From assembly GCA_019155185.1 (NCBI GenBank), contig CM032817.1:11444534-11508533 (forward strand): 64,000 nt of DNA. The letters run 5' to 3'. Numbering within the stretch: position 1 is the first letter of the stretch; each line of letters opens with the position of its first letter. The position numbers and the translations under genes are program-made. Source of the DNA: Beaufortia kweichowensis. Lineage: Eukaryota > Chordata > Actinopteri > Cypriniformes > Gastromyzontidae. The notes under the pieces are model-generated. The model did not search any database. It had not been told where the DNA came from and saw only the letters and a list, made by a program, of their open reading frames with translations. Positions 46,805 to 64,000 of this stretch are shown here, piece by piece.

Positions 46805-47627
46805 CCCCGAGCCTCCTGACCCCGAGCCTCCTGACCCCGAGCCTCCTGACCCCGAGCCTCCTGACCCCGAGCCTAAGTTCCCGCCCAGCCTCCCTCTCCC
46901 GCCTCCTCTGTCTTCTCCAGTCCCCCTCAGTCCCTCTGCTCGCCTCCATGTATCACCACCTGGGCGTTGGGGCTCGCTTTGGGCCTTCTGCGTCCTGGCG
47001 CCCACATGGAGTGCAGCTCCCCCAGCTCCGCCTCCTGCCTCCTCGAGGCCCAGACTCCTCTCCAGCCCTCCCACCCTTCAGCTCCACCTCTGCCCTTACC
47101 TCCTCCTTTGCCTCCACTGTGTCCTGCCTCGCATCTACCTCCACTGGTTCCTCGCCCCTCCGGGCGCCGCTCTCTTGGTCGGGCATCACCTTCCCTCTCC
47201 CTTTGGCCTCCCCTTCTCCACCTTCGCTGCTCGGTGCGCCCGCTGGCTCGGTCAGGCTCCCGCCTCCCTCGCTTCTTCGCCCTCGCCCTCTCCGCTGTCG
47301 CTGCTCGGCCGACTCCACAGCTCCACCGCGGGTCGGTAGAGCTGTCGGCTCGCTCACTGGCCTCCGGGACTTCCGAGTCAGCTCTGGCTCTTATGCCCTT
47401 CATCTCCGCCTGGGGATCCCACTTTCCCGGTTTCTCGCTCTGGCGGTCGGGCTCCTGGCTCCTTCACTCCCTTCTCCATGGCTCCTCACGCCATCGCCTC
47501 CACTGTGGCCAGATGGAGTCTGGGTCACCGCCTCGCCCTCACCTCCTCCTACTCCTCCTCCAGGACCCCCACCCTCCCTCCTCTGTTGGTCCTTCTGGCG
47601 AGGAGGCCAGCGCCCGGGAGGGGGTAC

Positions 47628-47907
47628 TGTCACAGCCCCATGTGTTCTCCCGACTCCATTTCCCATGATCCCCTGCACTCCTTTTCATCTGTTCCCACTC
47701 ACACTGCCTGCTGTGATCACCTGCACCTGCTCACCATCATCAAGGACTTGTATATATTCCCTGCATTTCTCCCTTGTGTCTTTGTCGTGGTGTTAAAGTT
47801 ATGTTTAGTGGTGTATCGCCTGATGTTTATCAAGTTCCAAGTAAAGATTCTTCTGTGTATTCCTGTCTCCGCGTTTCCTTGTCTTCAAGGTACACCGGCT
47901 TGTAACA
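47628..47907 (+). repeat. 3' LTR of the non-autonomous element
   Basis: Direct copy of 45313-45586 with a few small indels, for example CTTGTGTCTTTG here versus CTTGTCTTTG. The divergence gives a relative age. Confidence 0.9.
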
Positions 47908-48020
47908 ATAATGATGTCTGATATGTGTTTAATGAATTGATATCATATCTAAAATACTATAAATAGCTCATGTGTACACTATTAAGTGCCTAGTTCATGT
48001 TGTGTAGATTGAGCCATATC
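47908..48020. repeat. Satellite remainder after LTR element
   Basis: The rest of the interrupted 178-bp unit, starting at ATAATGATGTCTG and ending GAGCCATATC. No further units follow. Confidence 0.93.
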
Positions 48021-48025
48021 TTAAC

Positions 48026-48214
48026 AAGATTGCAGTAGGGTAAAATCTTCACATGCTTCACATACATATTTTTCACATGCAGGCACAGTCACATTTAATT
48101 GTTTGTTTGCTATAATAATTAAAAGGAAGTGTCAGGTGTCTGTAAACAGTGAGTGATCTTGTGGCGGGGACAGTGGCGGCTGCCACGGAAAGATTTTACC
48201 CCTACTGCAATCTT
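48026..48214. mobile_element. 189-bp MITE-like element
   Basis: Ends AAGATTGCAGTAGGG(G)TAAAATCTT in inverted orientation (48026-48049 and about 48190-48214) with no coding content. TTAA occurs at both edges and AAC follows or precedes both ends, so the target duplication cannot be fixed. It sits exactly at the right end of the satellite. Confidence 0.75.
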
Positions 48215-48547
48215 AACTCCGACTTGACTCACATGCCATCTACTGTGAGCTTTCGGGTTATCCGAGATCTTCTACTCTTCCCTGTGGAAACCGGAAGCTT
48301 GGACCCCTGACCTACTTTCTGCGCGACCTGAACTTTGCAATACGAATTTCTGCAATTTTAATTTCTGCAATCTGAATTTCTTTCTGGTCTTGAAAAGCTT
48401 GATCTGTATTTCATACAACTGAAAATACACATTCCAAAACAAAAAATTCGCCATTTAAAAATACGCATTTATGAAATTACGCCATAGCAAAACTTCACAT
48501 TTATAAAATTCAAATTCAAATCGTTTTGGCACTTTTTTAGCTCCATA
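48215..48547. other. Unassigned sequence, probably old repeat
   Basis: AT-rich with several TTTCTGCAAT phrases. No gene seen. Confidence 0.35.
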
Positions 48548-48945
48548 GGTTCTTGGTGTTGTGAAACTCGCATCTAAAAAAACGAGCCAAAACAATATTG
48601 ATCACATCTATTGCTTATTTACTGACGTAAGAAATGTACTCGATCCAAAAAAATCTTTACTTTAATCAGTTGTTATTAATTTAACCTCCGACTCCCACAA
48701 TGCATTTCTATTGACGTCACGAGCGTCGCTACACACAAGATGGCGGCCGCCATAGCGCGTCTTGTGTTTACTTATCACTGAAGGCATTTTTAGACAGCTA
48801 AAGAAAGGTAAGTACATTTTATATTGTGCTTCTCTCCGTTTAGGTCGTTTTTTATCCGTATAGTGCTCGTGGACGTGAATGGATTGTGAAAATGCACGAT
48901 CAATAAAAAGAGTTAAAGCGTTTCCTTTGCCCATCGTACAATGCA
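48548..48945 (+). promoter_or_regulatory. Duplicated promoter-like segment, right copy
   Basis: It holds, within 80 bp, a ZNF143-like CTCCCACAATGCAT (48691-48704), a CRE core TTGACGTCACG (about 48711) and a YY1-type AAGATGGCGGCCGCCAT (about 48737). A candidate untranslated first exon ends at a strong donor, AAAG/GTAAGTAC, near 48809. The left copy is at 42103. No coding exon downstream can be attached to it. Promoter function is inferred from motif clustering. Confidence 0.5.
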
Positions 48946-49159
48946 TCTAGAGAGATTGTAAATAAGACCTTTTATAGACGTACGAGTTCTGTATATGGCA
49001 TTACTGTTTCTGGCATAATGTGCAGTTTAATAAAGCAAGGTCTAGCTCGTGAATTGTGCATTGATCCGTCGTGTGTTTTGAGACCTCATCGTTTCACTGC
49101 TGTTCAACATCAACAACAACAATACATTTACTCGTACTGTAAAAAAGAGCTTTTATACT

Positions 49160-49260
49160 TTATATATATATATATATATGTCTATATATAGCTATATAAA
49201 TATATTTAAGATATAATACCTATATATATATAACGATGTAAGATATAATACTCTATATAT
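49160..49260. repeat. (TA)n-rich low-complexity tract
   Basis: Repeated TATATA stretches between 49160 and 49260, bordering the dispersed repeat. Confidence 0.85.
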
Positions 49261-49515
49261 GGTTATACCGGTCCTTCTCTCTCCTTAGTAAATTTCCACT
49301 CGCAAGCATTTCATACAAGCACACAAGACTATGAATATATATATATACACGAGCAAATAGTGAATAATATAGTTTTACTGATGTTATTATAATGATTAAT
49401 ATCAACACCAGAATATATGAGAGTAAATAATGGTTATTAAAACACAATAATATATCAGAGTAGATAATGATTAATGTTGAACTCTGTAAAAGAAAGTTAA
49501 AACATTTATTAATAC
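49255..49515. repeat. Dispersed repeat, uninterrupted copy of 3104-3371
   Basis: Inverted copy of the block that carries the ERV insertion. It contains CACTCGCAAGCATTTCATAC and GAATATATGAGAGTAAATAA. Here the sequence continues past the point where the ERV LTR starts in the other copy. Confidence 0.75.
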
Positions 49516-50065
49516 AATATATATATATATATATGTTATATGTTGGATCATGGAGAACGTGAAACAAACTTAATCCAAAACATAATTGCTATGGGTTTTC
49601 TTTCTGAAAGTTGTGTTGTTGTTTTTTTCTCTGGCCAATGCATTTTATTAAAAAATAAAATATATAAGTTTATGCTTTTATTCGAAATCTTTTAAACACA
49701 CAGTATATATTTTAACTATTTACAGCTCATAACAAATAAAACCGTGATCTAAACATAAAATAACAGAGGTGTTTAAAATTATACATTTAAATAATAAAGT
49801 AAAGAATGAAAGAGAAACTGAAGAAATAAATGATAAAGGGTAATGACATGTCTCCTCTTCTTCATAGGTCAGACCTGCTCTTCTGTTGTGAACCCTCGGG
49901 TCACTGACGCCTGGAAGGAAGTGGCTGGCCAAGTGTCCTGCAAAAACAAGATCATTTAGTTTAAGGAGCCTGATCTTCAATGCTGTACATGAACTTTGTA
50001 AAGTACTTACAGAGTACGCTGCCTTTGGAAGTCACGCCCACCTTTCCACTTCACTTCATTCACGC

Positions 50066-50230
50066 ATGCGTGCTCCTGCTTATTTAAGTGGACCTCGATG
50101 CCCTCACACACGCCTGAGAAGGAACGTAAGAGGTAAGTGTCTCTAATGGTTGTTTTGTTCATGTCGTGTTTCTTTTTAATGTTCTAACGGTTGTTTTATT
50201 GTTTCCTGTGTCTGTGTAGCAGGTCATCCC
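50066..50230 (+). promoter_or_regulatory. Candidate promoter and short spliced non-coding exon
   Basis: GCATGCG, then TATTTAAG near 50080 as a TATA-like box, then an exon ending GTAAGAG/GTAAGTG near 50131, with an acceptor GTGTGTAG near 50220. No coding potential follows. Supported only by signal order. Confidence 0.3.
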
Positions 50231-50409
50231 TGGCCACACCCCTGGATCTGCTCATTGGTTCAACTGGAGTGACTTCACGACTAGTGATCTGCACCCATCC
50301 TCATTGGCAGCAGCTGCCATAAAATCATTGCGTGTTCTTCTATTGAGATACAGCTGAACAAGCTCAGAAGAGGCAAGTCTTTTTAAACTCGCCTGGTTTC
50401 TTTTTTAAT

Positions 50410-50690
50410 ATAATAGGGCTAACCCAACTAAGTCAAACACACCAAAATATCACTAAGTCAAACTCACCAAAAAATGACTAAGTCCAACTCATCCAAAAAT
50501 CACTAAGTCCAACTCACCAGTAGATGACTAAGTCAAACACACCAAAACAAAACTAAGTCAAACTCACCAAAAAATGACCAAGTCAAACACATAAAAATTT
50601 GACCAAGTCCAAATCACCAAAATATGACCAAGACCAACTCACAATGATGTGACAGAGTCCAACGCACCCGAAAATGACTAAGTTCAACAC
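50410..50690. repeat. About 31-bp tandem repeat
   Basis: Around nine imperfect units of CTAAGTCAAACACACCAAAA type. It adjoins the 121-bp repeat array. Confidence 0.88.
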
Positions 50691-50692
50691 AA

Positions 50693-51300
50693 AAAACTTG
50701 GGGTGCAATACAATATCTTCGCACCTGGTGGAGTTAGAGCAACCAAATTTGAATTGATGACTCAAGGCAGCCCAATAAGTATACTCATAAAATTTGAGCT
50801 CTGTAGATGCAAAACAACTGGGGGTGCAATACAATATCTTCGCACCTGATGACACTAGAGCAACCAAATTTGAATCAATGACTCAAGGCAGCCCAATAAG
50901 TATACTCATAAAATTTGAGCTCTGTAGATGCAAAACAACTGGGGGTGCAATACAATATCTTCAAGACCTGATGACACTAGAGCAAACCAAATTTGAATCA
51001 ATGACTCAAGGCAGCCCAATAAGTATACTCATAAAATTTGAGCTCTGTAGGTGCAAAACAACTGGGGGTGCAATACTATATCTTCGCACCTGATGACACT
51101 AGAGATACCAAATTTGGAATAATGACTCAGGACAGAAGAATAAGTATCCTCACCAAATTTCAAATCTGTAGATGCAATAGAACTTGGGGTGCAATACTAT
51201 ATCTTGGCACCTGTTGGTGCTAGAGAGACCAAACTTGGTGACATGACTCAAGACGGCACACTAACCATCCTCACCAAATTTCAGATCTCTAACTATAAGT
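50693..51300. repeat. 121-bp minisatellite, five units
   Basis: GGTGCAATAC recurs at about 121-bp steps (50702, 50823, 50945, 51067, 51188). The unit includes ATCTTCGCACCTGATGACAC and AAATTTGAGCTCTGTAG. The first four units are close; the fifth is diverged. Confidence 0.92.
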
Positions 51301-51790
51301 CAAATTGAAGTTTAATAGCTAGAGGTTCCAAACCATGTGCATATGATAGAGGGCCCCCGAATTAGTATATATACCAAATTTCAGCCTTCTAGCACCTTCA
51401 GGGGGACAGTGCACCCCCACCTTTAGGGGGTGCACTAACCAACCCTTCACCCATTTATCCCTATATATCCTAAAAAGTTACTAAGTCCAAACACAAAGAA
51501 CTGGGGGGTGTATATTTTAATACTATATCTTCGCACCTAAGGTGGTGCTAGAGCGACAAACCTTGCTAGAGCTGACAAAACTTGGTGCAATTACTCAGGC
51601 CGCCCACAAAGTATCCTCACCAAATTTCAGCTCTCTAAGTATAACTCAAATGTAAGTCTAATACCTAGAGGTACCAAACCATGTGCATATGATCGGGGGG
51701 CCAACAATTAGTATATATACCAAATTTCAGCCTTCTAGGACCTTCAGGGACGAAGTGCACTCCCCCCCTTAAGGGAAGTGCACCCCCCCA
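51301..51790. repeat. Diverged higher-order extension of the 121-bp array
   Basis: The segment CTAGAGGT-CCAAACCATGTG with its CCAAATTTCAGCCTTCTAG partner occurs near 51320-51390 and again near 51663-51740. A diverged 121-type unit (ATCTTCGCACCTAAGG) lies between. This indicates a larger repeat of about 340 bp. Confidence 0.75.
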
Positions 51791-52489
51791 ACCCACCCCT
51801 ATCTCTAAACCTAAATCCCCATCCACCCCTCTCCCCAACCACCTGACCCACCCCTATCTCTAAACCAAAATATATTACACGTCTACTCATCAGGCCTTTA
51901 AAAACTAAGATACTTACTCACCAGACCTGAAAAAATATAATAACACATGTCTAAATGGCAATCCCTGTTACTTAATACACCTATATTTCATTCTTACAAA
52001 TACATACTAATGCAAAACAGAATCACAGAGATGTTTCTAAAGCTGGTGTAAGTAAGATCAATTTACCCAAATATATCATTCTTCTTAGAAAAACATGCAG
52101 TGTATTTGTAGAATCAGTGAGAAGATGAAAACATGTCACAGCTGCACATCAGTAATATTTAATGTGAGTAACAATCAAGAAAAGCACAAATTCATAAGTC
52201 ACATAAAAACTGAAAGACAAAAGACAAGTGGAAGTAAACTAAAGCAAACAGAACAAGCACTTATAAATTTGATGTGCAGATCAGCAGCTAGAAAACGAAA
52301 ATGGATGAAACGCAATAAAGTACAATACCAGCTACAAATAGATTAAGACATTTACAATACTTACATAATTTCTTTGAAACACTGCAAGTTTAACACTGCC
52401 AAATTGCCAGCCATTTTTAACAATAACAAAAGTGGAGACTCCAACAAGTCCTTTGGAGCAAGCCAGGCTTTTAAAAAGTTTTCACTTAC
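51791..52489. other. Unassigned sequence
   Basis: AT-rich; the open frame at 52095-52346 is Lys-rich and without a motif. I see no gene. Confidence 0.35.
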
Positions 52490-52572
52490 CTCATTTACAC
52501 ATTTGGCCCAGTTGTGTGTACACGTGAAGAGTTCAGATGGAAAGATCCACTTCTGTCTGAAATGAGATAACG

Positions 52573-52626
52573 ATTACATTTACATTTAGGCATTTAGCTG
52601 ACACTTTTATCCAAAGCGACTTACAG
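52573..52626 (-). mobile_element. LINE-A/SINE 3' tail fragment
   Basis: ACATTTACATTTAGGCATTT followed by TTATCCAAAGCGACTTACAG is the inverted LINE-A tail with nothing upstream. Confidence 0.75.
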
Positions 52627-52928
52627 ATTTGTTGTCAAAAATGATTAAAAGCCTTATGATAAAACTCATTTAAAGGGAAAGTCACATCACAACACTCACA
52701 CAAAGCCATAAACAATGATAACCTGCTCAGCTACCAAGCAAAGAAGCAAATGAACGAGCGTATGACGCAGCGCCTTTAAACCCACTGAAACGCATGAACA
52801 GAAACGATGTTTACCGCCTTTCACTTTCAAAGCCAATCATTAATTAGAGAAGACCCGTCCAGCCAATGAACTGTCAGTATCTTTGTAGTGTGTCATCAAA
52901 TTTGCTTGTGACAACAGGTGGAGGCTTG

Positions 52929-53390
52929 TGTTACGGTGCTGGGTTAGAGAGACCAGAACGCCAGAGAGTACTTTAGCAAGAAGACTTTACTGAGGTATTT
53001 CCATCACAGAGAAATCCAGGTAAACAGGTACGAGCACAAAGATATCCAGGTAAACAGGTACAGGCACAAAGATATCCAGGGTAACAGACACAGGCACGGA
53101 TAACTTCCAGATAATAACAGATTCGCCCACGCAACCAAACGTACAACAACAATACCCGACAATAACTGAACACAAAGGCAGACTTTAAATAATACAAACA
53201 ATGAACTAATAATGACATAAAACAGGTGGGGTGATAATAAACTAACAAGTGCTCAACAGGATTACAAATGGTGAACAGGTGCGCTGGTGCAATGCATTAT
53301 GGTGAATGAAGTCCGTATCAATATGCTGGTGAAAGTGAACGAGTGACGTGATGGGGGGAATCCGATGCTGAAGGCATCGGCTCCGTGACA
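52929..53390. repeat. Solo LTR with 5-bp target duplication
   Basis: The block starts TGTTACGGTGCTGG and ends GGCTCCGTGACA, flanked by GCTTG on both sides (52924-52928 and 53391-53395). Inside is a tandem 29-bp repeat, three units of the GATATCCAGGTAAACAGGTA type (53003-53100). No internal retroelement domains are present. It is not related to the ERV LTR or the satellite LTR. Orientation undetermined. Confidence 0.82.
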
Positions 53391-53395
53391 GCTTG

Positions 53396-54579
53396 TACGT
53401 TTTTATTCAAGATCTTAACATTATGCTGCGCTCAATCCAACCAGGATTTACGAAATTACCCACCGGGGAAACCCGGAAATAACTATTTAGTATCATATAA
53501 AAGATTTAAGTCATATTAAACATTAGGGTTGATAATGATTTAGTGACATTAAAACATTTGACGTATTTAGCAACATTAAAAGAGCGCCGTTATGGATATC
53601 ATTTTTGGGTTGAGGTGGTAATATACTAAATCCGAGTTGTCAATAGTTTGATAAAATCAAATATTTTCTACAGTGTAGAAAATTCATTAATCTGCAATTG
53701 CTATGTCAATGCATTTATGAAACATAATCATTCAGTTTTACGTCCTAAAAAAATAGATAACAGCCATCTGACAGTTTGAACTGAAACTGAAAATAAGGAG
53801 CCATTTTTAGGTGACATTAATAAATTATTAACGTCTTCTGCGGTATGTGCATCTGTCGCCAGTTCCGTGTTTGTCCACAGGAGGGCGTTATTTACAAACT
53901 GCAAATAAAAACGTCACAAAGGTCTTAGAAAGGAAAGAATTAAAAAATGTATTTTACCGAATCTAATATGATTTCAGACTTTGAATTTATTTAATCTTCT
54001 GAAAAGCCACGGAAACACAATGTATTGTAGGAAACAAAAATCGAAATGCATTAAAGATTGAATTATTCTGATCACCAGGTGGCGCCATTGAACAAGTATA
54101 AGAGCAATGTGAACAGCAGAAAAAATACCCCACAAAATGAATCTTCTTCTACAAGAGTTCAGTTCTGCTGTTTTGTTCACAACAGATACATCTTTTAGTT
54201 TAAAGTTTGTCACTGAGCTGCAGTTTAGTGTCAACTCATATCACATGGGTAGTTGACAAATATATATGCAAATCTGGCCTATCCTATAAAATTGTAGAAA
54301 AAAAGTCTAAATAATATACAAATAACATTAGAGAGATTTAACTTTAGTGTTACAGTTAGAAATACGATGAGAGATTTATCTTCAATGTTTTTTCACACCA
54401 TAGCACTCATTTGCAAATGTAATGCACAGGGGATAAGCAAACTATAGATATTTTTACTCCATGTATGTACAGCTTATAAAAGAAAGTTTTTATAAACTCA
54501 TACTGAAGTGAGTATATAAAATATTTACTTTGTGAAATATCACCTCATTTTTGAAAGTTAAAATGCAGAAACTGTTTTC
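53396..54579. other. Intergenic region downstream of phtf2
   Basis: AT-rich. No gene recognised; the open frame at 53974-54234 on minus has no family signature. It contains the CTCF-like motifs listed separately. Confidence 0.4.
54074..54089 (+). promoter_or_regulatory. CTCF-like motif
   Basis: ATCACCAGGTGGCGCCA fits the CTCF core CCAxxAGGxGGCGC closely. A weaker same-strand match, CCACAGGAGGGCG, lies near 53876. Both are just beyond the 3' end of phtf2. Confidence 0.4.
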
Positions 54580-55603
54580 ATGATAGATTTATTTCATACA
54601 GCGGATAGAAATAAGAAGTATGACGACTGCACAATCCGACTAAACATTCACTCCTGCGAAAAACTGAGAAATGAAACTCTAGACATAAGCATTACAAACT
54701 TAGATTAAAACACAACACAAGCTTCTCAGGAAAAACAAATGAGACACTTTCTCTCGTATATGGCTTTATGTAACAGCATACATTTCCTCTAAATTGACAG
54801 AAATAGCGTCTATATGAGATGTTTATAAGTGTCTATATGAATCGAGCTTTACCAGAAAACAGAACAACCACACAAAAGCAACTCTGTCAGCCTTCTTTAT
54901 AAATCGACACCTAAAGAGATTATACATTCATCTCCCAAAAAACCCAAATAAATTGACTTTGGTGGTTCAGTTGGCCGTCCTGTGTTACAAAAAACACAAA
55001 ACAGCACAATGCTTGTGACATTAAAACGTGTAACATTTTCTTTTAAAGTGCACAATAACTGCAGCTAGAAATCTCTCTGAAAACACACACACCGCTGGAG
55101 TGTCAGAGAAGTTGTCCTTCAAACGTGTGTGATAACAGACGATTACATTCTTGCAAAGAGTACTTGTTTCAAGCTGAAAACTCTGATGAAGATTTTGATT
55201 TCGAGTCCCGCTCACAAATGAAAATCCTTCAGGTTTGTATAAAACAGGGTCAGTTAGCTTCAATTTCAATTCCAGCTCTGCGTACGCGTCAGTTTTAATC
55301 CTGAAAGAAACTTGAATTACAGCCGATCATAAACACAACCCTAACTCAGCTGTAAATGAAACGTGTAACTTTCCTTTTTTTATGAGAACATCACAACCAA
55401 AGTAAAGGAAATAATACTTAAAACAACTGTAACAGCTAAAACAAACACTTGATATCAAATAAATAAATAACTGAATTGCACAAGTTAAACACAAGAACTT
55501 TGATGTGTCCTCACAAAAAAGTACATTGTCAGGATTTTGTCCCTGATGAGGAGAAACGGCGGCGCTGCGTGCTCGACACGAGCACTTTAGGAAAGATTCA
55601 TCG
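54580..55603 (-). other. phtf2: phtf2 3' untranslated region
   Basis: From the stop codon at 55606-55604 the minus strand runs about 1 kb without other gene features to an AATAAA signal (54593-54588), with cleavage expected some 15-25 bases later. The end is inferred from that signal. Confidence 0.6.
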
Positions 55604-63695
<8,092 letters not shown>

Positions 63696-64000
63696 TTACA
63701 TGCAACAGGTCACACACGCGATCATTTTAAGCTGTGAAGAACAGAGAGAGAGAGAGAGAGAGAGAGATCAGAGAGAGACAGACGGGACACACTGCACTGT
63801 GACGCACTAAAGCTCCTCTTACCTGGAGCACAGGTGTGTCCAACAACAACACCTGACACACACACACCTACATGGAGACATTCCATAACCCTTTACTGTT
63901 TTTATACACAGCTAATTATGAATATAAACACTTTAAACTTTTCAACTTACAATTTAAAAAACAGTTTTTACTGTATTTCTCCCACAAGGCCAAAAATGAC

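Larger units (their letters stand above)
45313..47907 (+). mobile_element. Non-autonomous LTR retrotransposon in the satellite
   Basis: LTRs of 274 bp (45313-45586) and 280 bp (47628-47907) both start TGTCACAGCCCCATGTG and end GGCTTGTAACA. A perfect target duplication, ATAAT, flanks the element (45308-45312 and 47908-47912). A purine-rich CGGGAGGGGGTAC precedes the 3' LTR as a polypurine tract. No RT, RNase H or integrase is present in 2.6 kb. A primer binding site is not recognisable after the 5' LTR. Confidence 0.9.

Noticed and set aside
46546..47796. 416-codon Pro/Ser/Leu-rich ORF
   Set aside because: It crosses into the 3' LTR and lies in GC-rich low-complexity sequence with long frames on both strands; no domain recognised.
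48021..48216. piggyBac MITE with TTAA target duplication
   Set aside because: TTAA occurs at both edges, but the inverted repeats are offset by three bases relative to it, so the class is left open.
50794..51223. ORFs of 61-99 codons with repeated KFESMTQGSPISILIKFELC
   Set aside because: They only restate the 121-bp tandem repeat; no start context or known domain.

Overview
This is a vertebrate, almost certainly teleost fish, window. The only clearly host protein-coding gene spanning many exons is phtf2 on the minus strand at the right end (about 54.6-63.8 kb, 17 coding exons, GT-AG introns). The rest is dominated by fish-type transposable elements: L2/CR1-like LINEs ending in the 'TTTATCCAAAGCGACTTACA' tail, a tRNA-headed SINE, Tc1/mariner, PIF/Harbinger, hAT, LTR elements and an endogenous retrovirus (ERV). 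I see no bacterial or plasmid feature.

Layout. 1-3.4 kb: AT-rich sequence with LINE and SINE fragments. 3.37-14.2 kb: an old, broken ERV with 5' LTR, tRNA-Trp-type primer binding site, gag with a CCHC knuckle, protease DTGA, RT, RNase H and integrase pieces. A PIF/Harbinger transposon (9.36-13.04 kb) sits inside its integrase, and downstream of integrase lies a decayed OARD1/TARG1-like macro domain, the most unusual item in the window. 14.2-19.2 kb: two LINEs back to back. 19.4-21.4 kb: a PIM-like kinase pseudogene on the minus strand, lying between oppositely oriented copies of the same LINE (16.7-19.2 kb plus, 22.2-27.8 kb minus). The minus copy carries an esterase-type ORF1 and has a hAT remnant in its 5' region. 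27.8-28.3 kb: a solo LTR of the ERV family.

29-41 kb: a segment bounded by inverted arms of about 0.39 kb, each continuing inward into very long CT/CA microsatellites. Inside are a frameshifted syncrip (hnRNP Q) first coding exon, a SAMD3-like C-terminal exon, a diverged 18S rRNA fragment, a DUF4806-like terminal exon and a nearly complete Tc1-like transposon. 41.4-48.9 kb: a DNA transposon, a duplicated promoter-like segment and, between the two duplicates, a 178-bp satellite array of about 16 units interrupted by a non-autonomous LTR retrotransposon with a perfect 5-bp target duplication. 50.4-51.8 kb: 31-bp and 121-bp tandem repeats. 52.9-53.4 kb: a solo LTR with 5-bp target duplication. 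54.6-64 kb: phtf2.

Most open reading frames elsewhere are relics. Nested insertions give a relative chronology: the ERV precedes the Harbinger insertion and probably LINE-A, the satellite precedes its LTR element, and the minus LINE-B precedes the hAT. All family names come from recognising motifs by eye; no searches were run.
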